From contig VGFQ01000005.1 in assembly GCA_016868815.1 (NCBI GenBank), positions 62,001 to 126,000 on the forward strand: a stretch of 64,000 nt of DNA, read 5' to 3'. Positions 25,009 through 34,655 of the stretch are shown here, piece by piece (position 1 is the stretch's first letter; every line of letters begins with the position of its first letter). The position numbers were made by a program, and so were the translations under genes. A model generated the notes under the pieces. It ran no database searches and had not been told where the DNA came from. It saw only the letters and a list, made by a program, of their open reading frames with translations. This DNA comes from Bacteroidota bacterium. Its GTDB lineage: Bacteria; Bacteroidota; Bacteroidia; Chitinophagales; Chitinophagaceae.

Positions 25009-26517
25009 TCATCTCTTGAGGAGGGCGCCTGTGTGTTGGCCAGTCGTCTGGCCATCCTGGAATACCAGACCTCCATTGACCCATACCTGATGGATGCCGG
25101 TCGAAAGGGCATGGCTATCCTGGAGGGTTGCATGGTCGATGATGGCGTTGGGGTCGAACAATACCAGATCGGCAGCTTGACCCGGCTGGATAAGTCCTCT
25201 TCCTTGGATTCCAAGCTGTTTTGCGGTGAGGCCGGTCATTTTATGTATGGCTTCTTCCAGCCGCATCAGCCCTGCCTCCCGTACGTACAGGCCCAGGACG
25301 CGGGGGAAGGAGCCATAGCCGCGGGGGTGACGGCCTGCGTTGCCATCAGAGCAGATAACGCTGTGTTTCCATTGGGTGAATGCCCGGACGTCTGCTTCCA
25401 GCATGGACTTGCCGGCGATGGCTTCGACATCGTCTGCATCGGGGTCTGCCACTCGATACTTGTCGGCGGCTGCGATGAGGTGGAGTAGGGTTGCAGCAGG
25501 TGTTTCTCGCCGTTCGCGGGCAAGGTCAGCTATCATGCGCCCTTCATAGGTCGTATTGGGCCGGAAGCGGGCAAGCATCGACGAGTCGGCATCAAAGAGG
25601 CGTTGGCAGGCCAGGGCAGCACTGCGGATGTCTTTGTACTGTTTGTCGGGGAACAGCACTTTGAGTGTAGAGTTCCAATACGTGTATGGGTACACGTCGG
25701 CTGTGATGTCTATGCCTTGTTGACGAGCGCTGTCCATCCTGGACAGGATCCGGCCGGCCTGTCCCCAGCACATTTTGTCTGCAATCTTGATATGAGATAC
25801 TTGCACGGGCATGCCCGTCTTGCGGCCGATCTCTATGATTTCACTAAGTGCCTCGTCGAGGCGGAAGTCTTCACTCCGTAGGTGGCTGATGTATCTTCCG
25901 TTGCTCGCTGCCGCAGTTTGCGCCAGTGCAAGCACTTCCTCCAGGCTGCTGTAGAAGGCACCTTCATATTCCAGACCCGTGGAGAGGCCGAGGGACCCCT
26001 TGGAGAGTTCTTTAGTCAGGAGCGACTGCATCTGCTCAATTTCCCGGGCTGTGGCTGTCCGAAGCAATTCCTTTTCTCCCATCACCTGTTCGCGAAGGCT
26101 TGTCTGGCCCGTATAGCTTGCGATGTTGACCGCAAATGCACGGGATCGAAATAGGGCTGCTAGGCTATCCATCGGTTCAGAGGACCCATCCTGCCCAAGG
26201 ACGATGGTAGTGATGCCTTGGCTGGCCGTGGCGGGTGATGAAGGATTCCGAAGGATATGTCCAAGGTGATGGGAGTGCGCATCGATGAAGCCAGGTGCTA
26301 GCACCAGGCCTCGTCCATCGATGACGGAGTCGTTCGACGCAGCTTTTAGATCTCCTACGTCCAGGATTCGGCCTTCCCGGATGCGGACAGCCCCTTCAAA
26401 AGCGTCGGAACCTGTTCCGTCGATCAGGCGCACATGCGTGATGAGGACATCCTGTTTGGCCGTCTGACAAGCATCCAATCCTGCCAGTGCCAACCCTGCG
26501 AGCAGGATGTGGATCAT
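25009..26517 (-). CDS. N-acyl-D-amino-acid deacylase (D-aminoacylase) family amidohydrolase
   Basis: An amidohydrolase-superfamily enzyme of about 500 residues. The metal motif is LAPGFIDAHSHHLGH, near residue 80. VQVSHIKIADKMCWGQ and the later SDGNAGRHPRGYGSFPRVLG are typical of D-aminoacylases. A C-terminal small beta domain closes the chain (GLIQPGQAADLVLFDP). It should release D-amino acids from N-acyl derivatives, perhaps during peptidoglycan turnover. The N-terminus IHILLAGLALAGLDAC is hydrophobic and may be a lipoprotein signal with an imperfect lipobox. An ATG at 26547 is an alternative start. Confidence 0.9.
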   Translation of the reverse strand: MIHILLAGLALAGLDACQTAKQDVLITHVRLIDGTGSDAFEGAVRIREGRILDVGDLKAASNDSVIDGRGLVLAPGFIDAHSHHLGHILRNPSSPATASQGITTIVLGQDGSSEPMDSLAALFRSRAFAVNIASYTGQTSLREQVMGEKELLRTATAREIEQMQSLLTKELSKGSLGLSTGLEYEGAFYSSLEEVLALAQTAAASNGRYISHLRSEDFRLDEALSEIIEIGRKTGMPVQVSHIKIADKMCWGQAGRILSRMDSARQQGIDITADVYPYTYWNSTLKVLFPDKQYKDIRSAALACQRLFDADSSMLARFRPNTTYEGRMIADLARERRETPAATLLHLIAAADKYRVADPDADDVEAIAGKSMLEADVRAFTQWKHSVICSDGNAGRHPRGYGSFPRVLGLYVREAGLMRLEEAIHKMTGLTAKQLGIQGRGLIQPGQAADLVLFDPNAIIDHATLQDSHALSTGIHQVWVNGGLVFQDGQTTGQHTGALLKR

Positions 26518-26547
26518 ATGTAAGAATGGGTGGGTGGCCGACTGCAT

Positions 26548-27245
26548 AGAAGCTGCTTTTTCTTAAAAGTAAGCCAATGAGAGGCAACGCAGCCTATGCA
26601 CCTTCCGAAATCCAGGTAGGTGCCTATATTAGGATGTATTCTTATCCTGCGGACCTTTGTACTACGAACGCTTATAGCCCAGTCTCTTCGTACGCTTCCG
26701 TCGGGCTATGCTGGTCAGTCTGACAAATTAAGAACGGGTGATGCTAGGCTTCGACGTATCTTTCCAATATGTCGGCACGGAACGTCTAATGCATGGGCTG
26801 GTCGTGTCTGAAATGAAGCAGCTGGAGCTTTGTCCTTCGCATACCCGCGCGGGGATGCGCCGGCATGGCTACCGGTCTAGCTCATTGAGCAAGTACAGAT
26901 GCTGGTATATGACCGGTTGGACCTCATACACCCAGACTACTGATGATGGAGATGGTTCTGCTATGGCGAAGACCCTACTTCGGGTGCGGCGACGGGCAAG
27001 TCATACCATCACTTCCAAGCTGGAAGGGTATTCCTCCTTGAAGCCCGATCTGAACCTCGATCCCGATGAGTATACCATCGACAACGTTCGCAATACAATC
27101 GGGTTGCAGTATCAATATGCCAAAGGGAGGAAGGACGGTATTTTCTACATCTATCGCCTCGACTATTCCAAAAGTTATAACCGTGTATTCCATATCGTCG
27201 GTATGCGATGGCACCTCGACTGGAAGGTAGGAGGTTGAGCTTACC
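26548..27245 (+). other. Gene-poor stretch with a possible relic open frame
   Basis: No confident gene lies here. An open frame at 26738-27238 (+) codes for 166 residues whose last 55 (TIDNVRNTIGLQYQYAKG ... RVFHIVGMRWHLDW) look like real protein with alternating aromatic residues, as in outer-membrane beta-strands. The first half has no such character. This may be the 3' end of a decayed outer-membrane protein gene. It ends 7 bases before the next ATG. Confidence 0.3.
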
Positions 27246-28550
27246 ATGGCGAAATCATCCGCAGCTGATACGTTCCCCATGAAATTTCTCCATTCTAATA
27301 CCGTCTTTCCAACGGCTTCCCATCAAGCCCTTCTCTGCACGGATCCTGGAACCTTGCAGGCACGGGTCTCTGCCAGGCTTGCAGCACAGCCTTCTCCAGC
27401 CACCACCTGGGATGCCATTGTCCTCGGCGTCGGTAGCATGGGCGCTGCCACCTGCCTGGAGCTTGCCCGGCGCGGGCTCCGTGTCTTGGGCCTGGAGCAG
27501 TTCGACATCCCACATGTGCACGGTGAGCATGGGGGGCAGAGCCGTATCATCCGTAAGGCATACTACGAGCATCCCGACTATGTGCCTTTGCTCGAGACAG
27601 CCTACTCCAACTGGCAGCGGCTGGAACAAGAGACGGGTGAGCAGGTTTATTTCCCTACCGGTCTCTTGTACTTTGCGGCCTCTAGCCATCCGTTGATATC
27701 GGGACTGCGGCTTTCTGCTGATGCCTATGGCGTACCGATCGGGGTGCTGACGTCTGCTGAGCAAAAGACGCGGTATCCCCATTTCCAGTTACCGGACCCA
27801 TTTGAGCGGCTGATCGAGCCCGCGGCCGGCTTTCTGACGCCGGAGCGCTGCATACTCCTGCAGGCAGAGAGGGCAATAGATCTGGGGGCGTGTATACGTT
27901 CCCGTGAGTGTGTGCGCTCCTGGTCGCCGATGCGGGAAGGTGTCGAAGTCGTCACCGACAAAGCCCGTTACCATGCAGCCCGCCTCGTGATCACCGCAGG
28001 CCCTTGGGCGGGCCGGCAAGTGCCTGCCCTGTCGCGTCGGCTGCGGGTGACCCGGCAGATCTTGGCATGGGTGGCGCCCGACAGGGAGACAGGCATGGGC
28101 CTTTCTGAGTTCCCATGCTGGACACTGGGGGATGCTGCCTGGCCGGGCATCTTCTATGGCTTTCCCATGTTGGAGTCGCAGCGCTTCGGAGGTCCGAGAG
28201 GACTCAAACTGGCACACCACGCGCCTGCTACCGAGGTGGACCCCGATCATGTCCAGCGGCAGACAGATCCTGCAGATGAGGCTCCGATCCGCTATTTCCT
28301 GGATCAGTATATGCCCGGCCTGCGTTATCAGATAGAAGCCCTGCACACCTGTCTGTATACGAATACGCCGGACGAGCATTTCATCCTTGACCGACTCCCC
28401 GGGTATGAGCAACAGGTGTGTGTTGCGGCAGGCTTCAGCGGCCATGGCTTTAAATTCTGCAGTGCGGTTGGCGAAGTGATGGCGGACTTCGCAGAGAAGG
28501 GCAGTACGGACCACCCGGTGGAATTCCTGCGAGCTGGCAGGTTTGGATGA
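27246..28550 (+). CDS. Sarcosine oxidase / N-methyltryptophan oxidase family FAD enzyme
   Basis: A 434-residue flavoprotein of the MSOX/SolA family. WDAIVLGVGSMGAATCLELARRG is the FAD-binding Rossmann motif, and DIPHVHGEHGGQSRIIRKAY is the family's conserved second segment, near the flavin. A Cys (TNTPDEHF near LHTCLYTNTPD) matches the residue that binds FAD covalently in monomeric sarcosine oxidase. FSGHGFKFCSAVGEVMADF is the C-terminal motif. The enzyme should oxidatively demethylate an N-methyl amino acid, releasing formaldehyde and hydrogen peroxide. The FAD motif begins near residue 54, so the first 50 residues are an unusual extension, or the real start lies downstream. Confidence 0.85.
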   Translation: MAKSSAADTFPMKFLHSNTVFPTASHQALLCTDPGTLQARVSARLAAQPSPATTWDAIVLGVGSMGAATCLELARRGLRVLGLEQFDIPHVHGEHGGQSRIIRKAYYEHPDYVPLLETAYSNWQRLEQETGEQVYFPTGLLYFAASSHPLISGLRLSADAYGVPIGVLTSAEQKTRYPHFQLPDPFERLIEPAAGFLTPERCILLQAERAIDLGACIRSRECVRSWSPMREGVEVVTDKARYHAARLVITAGPWAGRQVPALSRRLRVTRQILAWVAPDRETGMGLSEFPCWTLGDAAWPGIFYGFPMLESQRFGGPRGLKLAHHAPATEVDPDHVQRQTDPADEAPIRYFLDQYMPGLRYQIEALHTCLYTNTPDEHFILDRLPGYEQQVCVAAGFSGHGFKFCSAVGEVMADFAEKGSTDHPVEFLRAGRFG

Positions 28551-28656
28551 TATGCAACGCATGGCAGCTATTGTACTTGTTTTCAATCTTGGTTCATAAC
28601 TTTCCTTGTAGGATATGTATGGTTGCACGAAGCACGACCCTACCAATCCTTTCATA

Positions 28657-29568
28657 ATGAAGATCCACATCCGTTTCTGGCTGCTCATGACCGGTCTGAC
28701 TATGGCCAGCCATTGGTCTACATCGGCCCAGGACAGGCTACGTTTGATGGACCTTCCTAATAAATGGAATAGTTTCCTGCAAGGCAGTATGCCCCTGGTG
28801 ATTTCTGCGCCGCATGGGGGGACGAACAATTTGGAGTCGGTGCCTGACAGGAGCTGCGAAGGGGCTGTCACGGTCACGGATATGAACACTGCAGAGCTGG
28901 CACTTGCCATTGCCGAGCAGATGGAGGCGGCCTATGGGGTGAAACCTTACCTGGTCGTCTGCAACCTGTCGCGCAAGGATGTCGACCAAAACCGGGAGAT
29001 CGAAGTGGCGACCTGTGGCAATGAGAAGATGCAGCAAAGCTGGGGCGAGTTTCATGGGCTTATCGATGGTGCCTTGAAGGAGGCGGTGGAACGGCATGGC
29101 TTCTGCCTGTATATCGACCTGCATGGCCATGGCCATGAGGTGCAGCGGCTGGAGCTAGGCTACCTCCTGGAGGAAAAGGTGTTGGAGCGACTCTACCAGG
29201 GATCCTCCTTGTCGGCCAGTGAGCCGTTCTCCTTGCAGCGGCTCCTGCGCGATTCGGTCGATCTGCATCGGCTGGTCTATGGTCCGCGATCTTTTGGTAC
29301 AATGATGGCGGAGGCCGGATTCCCTTCGGTCCCCAGCCAAGGGGATCCTTTTCCAATGGCGGGGCAAAAATTCTATGGGGGTGGCTACAACACGAGGCGG
29401 TACACCGGCCCTGACTACCCCGGTGTTTTTGGATGGCAGATCGAGTCGCATTTTAAGGGTGTACGGGACAAGTCTGGTCGTCCACTTTTTGCCGAAGCCT
29501 TTGGAAGGGTGGTGTTGCAGATGCTAAAGGAACACCGGGGGTGGGCACCTGCTTCACCTATGCAATGA
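28657..29568 (+). CDS. Secreted N-formylglutamate amidohydrolase-like protein
   Basis: About 303 residues with signal peptide ending near SHWSTSAQ. VISAPHGGTNN and YIDLHGHGHE are the metal-binding motifs of the N-formylglutamate amidohydrolase family; CNLSRKDVDQNREI matches the conserved Arg/Asp region. The usual enzyme is cytosolic and belongs to histidine degradation, but this one is exported and no hut genes are nearby, so the natural substrate is probably another amide or peptide. I chose the ATG at 28657, which gives a clean signal peptide. TAACTTTC about 60 bases upstream (28600) is a possible -7 box. Confidence 0.8.
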   Translation: MKIHIRFWLLMTGLTMASHWSTSAQDRLRLMDLPNKWNSFLQGSMPLVISAPHGGTNNLESVPDRSCEGAVTVTDMNTAELALAIAEQMEAAYGVKPYLVVCNLSRKDVDQNREIEVATCGNEKMQQSWGEFHGLIDGALKEAVERHGFCLYIDLHGHGHEVQRLELGYLLEEKVLERLYQGSSLSASEPFSLQRLLRDSVDLHRLVYGPRSFGTMMAEAGFPSVPSQGDPFPMAGQKFYGGGYNTRRYTGPDYPGVFGWQIESHFKGVRDKSGRPLFAEAFGRVVLQMLKEHRGWAPASPMQ

Positions 29569-29639
29569 AGCTGTTTACATCTGACCTATCCTCCCCGTCT
29601 CATCCTATCTATATTCGAACCGCTGTATACCTTTACATC

Positions 29640-30953
29640 ATGAGGATTTATCTTTTGTCCCTTTACTTCCCCGTGCTGGCAGCTGTTGGCCAGCCTATTG
29701 ATACAGCCAGCCTGCATCGCTACTTCGACGTGCTGGACTCCAACCACCGCTTCATGGGTACTGTTGCGGTTATGAAGGATGGCAAGACAATATACCAACG
29801 GTCGGTCGGCTATGCCGATGTAGAGGCTCAACTTCCAGCTCAGGCGGGCGTGCGCTACGGCGTGGGTTCTATCACAAAATCTTTTACTTCGGTATTAGCC
29901 TTCAAGGCCGTTGAAAAGGGTTTGATTTCCCTCGACGACACGGTGGCGCGCTGGTTCCCGCAGGTACACTATGCAGGAAAAATCACGGTAAGGCACCTGC
30001 TGACGCACCGCAGTGGACTGCACAACTTCACCGCCAACCCCGGTTATGCCCGTTGGACGACACAGCCTTGCACTGCGGCGAGGATGATGGACACGGTGGC
30101 TGCGCAGCATGCCGACTTCTTGCCGGGCGAGCAATATGCCTATAGCAATACAGGCTTCGTGCTCTTGACTCAGATACTCGAGAAGGCGAGCGGCCAGACC
30201 TATGGCGGGTTATTGAAGCGCTGGGTTCTACGACCGGGGCGACTGCGCGCAACAGACATGCCAGTAGATCCCGATACTTCCCGGGGCAGCGCCCGTTCCT
30301 ATGCCTGGCTTTTCGGTGGCTGGCGCCGACAGCCTGTCACTCATCCTTCCGTACCAGCCGGGGCGGGTGCCATCCGTTCGACAGCCGTTGATATCGCCCG
30401 ATTCGCAGAGCAGCTCTTCGATGGACGATTCATCTCCCAGGCGAGTCTGGCTGCTATGACCGAGATGCGTGACAATGTGGGGGCCGGCATCTTCCAGATC
30501 CCTGCCGGCGGGAAGCTTGCCTATGGGCATGGCGGGAGGATCGACGGCTTCGAATCCGTCTACATCCACCTCCCGAAAGAAGGCTTGACCGTGTCCATCC
30601 TTTCCAATGGCGTGAACCTACCTTTCAACGATGTTACCATTGCCGTCATGAGTGCTGCGTTAGGGGCACCTGTGGAGATGCCCAGGTTTGGCACCGTCTC
30701 AATGACAGATGCCGAGTTGGACTGCTACACAGGCGTCTACGGCAGCAAGCAGCTTCCTATGAAAATCACGGTGATGCGCCGCGATGGGAAGCTTATGGCG
30801 CAGGCCACTGGACAGTCGCTCTTCGGCCTGGAGGCACATGGGGAGCATCGATTCTCTTTCCGACAGGCCGGCATCGAGATGATCTTTGCCCCTGAGGAGC
30901 GCAACTTCATCCTCATCCAGGGCGGTGGCCGTTACCGGTTTGAGCGGGAGTGA
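29640..30953 (+). CDS. Secreted serine hydrolase, beta-lactamase fold
   Basis: About 437 residues with signal peptide MRIYLLSLYFPVLAAVGQ. The catalytic motifs are SITK (SxxK) in VGSITKSFTS, YSN in YAYSNTGF, and HGG in YGHGGRIDG. A C-terminal DUF3471-like domain (DCYTGVYGSKQLPMKITV) extends beyond the hydrolase. It is a paralogue of the lipoprotein at 5439, with a different C-terminus. Likely activity is ester or D-amino-peptide cleavage in the periplasm. The neighbouring D-aminoacylase and amidohydrolase-like genes suggest peptide or amide recycling. Confidence 0.88.
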   Translation: MRIYLLSLYFPVLAAVGQPIDTASLHRYFDVLDSNHRFMGTVAVMKDGKTIYQRSVGYADVEAQLPAQAGVRYGVGSITKSFTSVLAFKAVEKGLISLDDTVARWFPQVHYAGKITVRHLLTHRSGLHNFTANPGYARWTTQPCTAARMMDTVAAQHADFLPGEQYAYSNTGFVLLTQILEKASGQTYGGLLKRWVLRPGRLRATDMPVDPDTSRGSARSYAWLFGGWRRQPVTHPSVPAGAGAIRSTAVDIARFAEQLFDGRFISQASLAAMTEMRDNVGAGIFQIPAGGKLAYGHGGRIDGFESVYIHLPKEGLTVSILSNGVNLPFNDVTIAVMSAALGAPVEMPRFGTVSMTDAELDCYTGVYGSKQLPMKITVMRRDGKLMAQATGQSLFGLEAHGEHRFSFRQAGIEMIFAPEERNFILIQGGGRYRFERE

Positions 30954-30962
30954 GCGATCCTC

Positions 30963-33900
30963 TCATTCCTCTTTGCTGTTCATCAACATCATCATCGGAT
31001 TACCGCCTGGATTGAGGTCAGGCACCACTGGCTTTTCGCCGAAGCGGGCTGTATTGTTCTTGGCGTTCCGGTCGATCAGCAGGTGGTTGGGGTCAATGCC
31101 GGCGCTGTGGGGCTTCTCCTTCAGGAGCCATTCGAAGGTCTTCTCGGGCTTGTCCATCCAGACGCGTTGCGAGGCGAGTGTCACCTGGCGCTCTTTACCC
31201 CTCTCCATGCGGGTGCCGAAGACGGACACATCGATGAGGTCGGCGACTTTGACCTTACGCTCCCTGCCGAGGCTGTCGGCATAGAACTTGGCCGATCCCA
31301 CGGTGAGGGTTACACGATACCGTCCATCGGGAAGTCGGCTCGTGTCCAGGGCTTTGACATAATTCTCGTGGATGGTGATCTTTTCGAAGAGGTCGGTCAC
31401 GAGGTATTGCAGCGTGTCGGGTGTGACGGCCCGGATGTGATCGACGAAGTCGATCGAGTTGGTATAGGGCGGGCCTGAGAACCGGGTCTTCTCCAGGTAG
31501 GTGCGGATCGCGCCATTGAGGCGTGCCTCGCCTAGATAGTCTTGCAGAGCGTACATCACTACGCTTCCCTTGTTGTAGTGGATATACTGCTGGTTCTCGA
31601 CGAGCATGAGGGGCATCTCTCCGCGCCATTCTCCGACGCGCCCGAGGAGGTAGCGGTCCATCTCGTACTTGAGGAATTTCTTCATAGCCTCCTTTCCATA
31701 TTCCTGCTGCATGACCATCAGGGCCGAGTATTGGCTCATGGTCTCGCTCATGAGGACACTGCCCTGTACATCGCCGCCGATGACCTGGTGGGCCCACCAC
31801 TGGTGTGCAACCTCATGGGCGGTGACATAGAAGGGTACGTCGATGTCGTCCGGGCCATCCTCTACCTTGGTGATAAAGCCGATGGCCTCGGAGAAGGGGA
31901 TCGTGTTGGGGAATGACTGTGCGAAGCTGGCATAGCGGGGGAACTCCAGGATGCGCACTTGTCGGTGCTGGTAGGGGCCGAAGTGTTTCGTGTAATAGTC
32001 GAGTGCGCGTTTGATGCCTTTGACCATCCGATTGATGTTGTACTCGTGGCCTTTGTGGTACCAGACTTCGATGTTGACATCCTTCCATTTGTCTTTCCGG
32101 AGTTCGTAGCGTGCACTTAGGAAGGAGAAGAAATGTAGGATGGGGCTGTCCATCCGGTATTGGAAGTAGTGCCTGCCGTTGTTTGTCCAATCTTTCACGA
32201 GGTAACCCGGCGCGATGGCGCGCTGTCCTTCCTGAGTACTGACGGTGGCTTCGAAGCGTATCCAGTCAGCATCACGGGAGATGTAGTTGTTCATGAGGGC
32301 GGCACTGTCGTCGACCCGCGCCATGCGGGGCTTGGGTTGGAGTCCGTATTCCTGGCGGGCTTTATTCTGGCTGAGTTCGGCATCACCCAGGTAGCCAATG
32401 CTGGGCAGCAGGCTGCTGTTGAGGAAGGTGCCGTTGTCAACGACGGGGGAAGCACTTCTGGCGAACAGTCCGTTGGGTATGTACTGCATCTTAAATTCGA
32501 AGCCGATGCTGTCGCCGGGAAGGATGGGCTTTGCGAGTGTATAGATGCGGATGCCGTGGTTTTTATCATCTACTGCGATACGTGCTGGCACTGTGGGTTT
32601 GAAGATGGGGTAGTGATAGGGGCTCTTTCGTCCGCTTGGGTAGTCGATGTATAGTGTGTCAATGGGGCTGACCGTTTTGTTGCGAAGGGTATATATGCCT
32701 TTTATCTGAAGGGTCTTCTCATCCGGGTGGATATCGACTTCCAGGGTGACGGTGGTGATGCGGGGTTGTGGGAGGTATTTGTACCGAGAGAACCGCTTCT
32801 CGAGGTCGGCCGCCTCTTTCTCTTGGTCTTTGGGTTTACGGACGTCTGCCAGCACGTGGGTTTGGTAGTGGATGATGGTGCCACTCGCAGCTGTGGCGGT
32901 GAGTGTCGCTGCGAAGCCCCAACGAAGGAAAGCCGGATCGATATGCCGGGAAAGCTTCCATCTCGCCCGGATGCCTTTTTCCTTTCCCCTGGGATATAGG
33001 ATGACGGCCAGCAGGCAGAGGGTGGCGGAGAGCGAGATCCAATAGGTCCGGTAGATAAGCCATTGGGGGAGGGTGCCTCCATAGACGTTCATGTCTGAGT
33101 AGGGCCGCGCTTCGCCTGTGCCGTTGATGTCGAGCAGGGGGTGGCTCCATTCGAAGATGCTCGACAGGATGGGGATGAGGAGTAAGGGCAGCAGGGTGAG
33201 GAAGAAGCCGAGGTAACGGTTGGGTGAATAGACCTGCATAGAGAGGGCGATGGCTATGAAGACAATTCCGACGGCCATGTTCATCAGGATCATGGAGGCG
33301 TATTGACCCAGGTCGATGTCGGTGAAGCCTGAGTATAGCTGGATGCCGATGCCTGTGGCGGAGACGAGGGCCAGCATGACGGCCATCGCCAGCGAAAAGG
33401 CAAGGATGCGGGCGGTGAGGAGGGCGGTGTTGGCGACAGGGGTGACGCCGATGAGTTCCTGGATATTGGCCTCCCGGTCGCGCCATACCGAGGTGCCCGA
33501 GTGGAAGATGATGAAGATGACCATGTACAGGTTATAGGAGCCCATGACGTTCTCTACCACCTTGTACGTGACGAGCCAGGTGGAGCTTTCGTACATGGAG
33601 TCCATAAATCGGACAATCAGGAGGCAGGTGCCTACGGCTAGGAGGCACATGACGATATAAAAGACGCTGCGGAGCATCTTGTGGGCTTCAAACTGCGCGA
33701 TGGCGAGCATCTGTCGCCAGGCGGTGGCGGTGCCGTAGGAGGGGTCTACCTTCGGGAGCTTGTCGAGTGTAAGGGGACCATGGCGGACGGGTGCTTCCGG
33801 CCTGACTTTCCCTGTGAAGAGGCGCAAGGGCTGTAGAAACTGGCTGAAGGAGAATCCTGTGTAGCTGACAGTACCGATCAGCAGCGATACGCCCAACCAC

Positions 33901-34652
33901 AAGAGCCTGTTATATAGGATCTCGTCGCGTAGGGGTATCATGTTGGTGTTGCGCTCTGCAGGGCTCCAGTACTGTGTGACGAGGCGGAGGGCTTCTGCGC
34001 CGGAGGGTTCTAGGAGAGCGGCAAGGGTCTTGTTGTCGAGGTTGGCGGTGATGTTGTCGCTGGCGATCTGTAGTACCATCAGGACGATGGCGACGACATA
34101 GGCCGCCATGGCGGTACGCAGGTAGGTAGTGAGAGAGAAGAAGAGGATGCCGAGGAAGAGGATGTTGGGGAGGGTAAAGAGTAGGAAGGGCTGTAGGTAG
34201 TTCATGAGGCGGTAGTTGCCCATGACGGGTTTTCCCATACCAAAGAGGCTGCCCATCCAGTAGCCCAGCAGGAGGCCTGAGAAGATGAAGACGGCCACGG
34301 TGGAGCCGCCGAGTAGCCGACCAAAGAAATAGCCTGGTTTCGATACCGGCTTCGTAAAGAACAACGGGTGCATGTTGTACTCGTAGTCTTTTTGGATGAC
34401 GGTCGCCATCGAAGAGATTAGTAGGATGCTGACGAGGATACTGAAGATGCTGCTGCTGGTGCCGAGGAGGATGTTGGCGATGGCGCCTGCCGAGTTGCGG
34501 ATGGTAAGGCTGTCGGAGCGGGTGGTGTCAAAGACTTCCGAGGCGGCCATTCCAATCAGCAAGGTGAGCAGGAAGAGGATGCCGAAGTAAAGATAGGTGT
34601 ATGGGCGGCGCATGGCCGTCTTCAGCTCAAAGGCAAAGATCTCGCGAAACAT
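30963..34652 (-). CDS. ABC-2 type permease fused to M1-family zinc aminopeptidase
   Basis: A 1229-residue fusion. Residues 1 to about 600 contain about 12 hydrophobic segments arranged as two ABC-2-like permease units (MFREIFAFELKTAMRRPYTY, then IAQFEAHKMLRSVFYIVM). From about residue 640 a gluzincin peptidase follows; HEVAHQWWAH near residue 940 and Glu in LMSETMSQYSA supply the zinc ligands (HExxH-E). The peptidase should face the periplasm if the last helix orients it outwards. The ATPase gene ends 3 bases before this start, so the pair forms one operon. The arrangement is known from Bacteroidota genome annotation but the transported substrate is unknown; peptides are an obvious guess. The GAMEN-like exopeptidase motif is not obvious to me. 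Confidence 0.88.
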   Translation of the reverse strand: MFREIFAFELKTAMRRPYTYLYFGILFLLTLLIGMAASEVFDTTRSDSLTIRNSAGAIANILLGTSSSIFSILVSILLISSMATVIQKDYEYNMHPLFFTKPVSKPGYFFGRLLGGSTVAVFIFSGLLLGYWMGSLFGMGKPVMGNYRLMNYLQPFLLFTLPNILFLGILFFSLTTYLRTAMAAYVVAIVLMVLQIASDNITANLDNKTLAALLEPSGAEALRLVTQYWSPAERNTNMIPLRDEILYNRLLWLGVSLLIGTVSYTGFSFSQFLQPLRLFTGKVRPEAPVRHGPLTLDKLPKVDPSYGTATAWRQMLAIAQFEAHKMLRSVFYIVMCLLAVGTCLLIVRFMDSMYESSTWLVTYKVVENVMGSYNLYMVIFIIFHSGTSVWRDREANIQELIGVTPVANTALLTARILAFSLAMAVMLALVSATGIGIQLYSGFTDIDLGQYASMILMNMAVGIVFIAIALSMQVYSPNRYLGFFLTLLPLLLIPILSSIFEWSHPLLDINGTGEARPYSDMNVYGGTLPQWLIYRTYWISLSATLCLLAVILYPRGKEKGIRARWKLSRHIDPAFLRWGFAATLTATAASGTIIHYQTHVLADVRKPKDQEKEAADLEKRFSRYKYLPQPRITTVTLEVDIHPDEKTLQIKGIYTLRNKTVSPIDTLYIDYPSGRKSPYHYPIFKPTVPARIAVDDKNHGIRIYTLAKPILPGDSIGFEFKMQYIPNGLFARSASPVVDNGTFLNSSLLPSIGYLGDAELSQNKARQEYGLQPKPRMARVDDSAALMNNYISRDADWIRFEATVSTQEGQRAIAPGYLVKDWTNNGRHYFQYRMDSPILHFFSFLSARYELRKDKWKDVNIEVWYHKGHEYNINRMVKGIKRALDYYTKHFGPYQHRQVRILEFPRYASFAQSFPNTIPFSEAIGFITKVEDGPDDIDVPFYVTAHEVAHQWWAHQVIGGDVQGSVLMSETMSQYSALMVMQQEYGKEAMKKFLKYEMDRYLLGRVGEWRGEMPLMLVENQQYIHYNKGSVVMYALQDYLGEARLNGAIRTYLEKTRFSGPPYTNSIDFVDHIRAVTPDTLQYLVTDLFEKITIHENYVKALDTSRLPDGRYRVTLTVGSAKFYADSLGRERKVKVADLIDVSVFGTRMERGKERQVTLASQRVWMDKPEKTFEWLLKEKPHSAGIDPNHLLIDRNAKNNTARFGEKPVVPDLNPGGNPMMMLMNSKEE

Positions 34653-34655
34653 GGG

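Noticed and set aside
27789-28910. A 373-residue open frame on the minus strand
   Set aside because: Antisense to the SolA-like oxidase and the start of the next gene; its composition is His/Arg/Pro/Ser-rich without domains.
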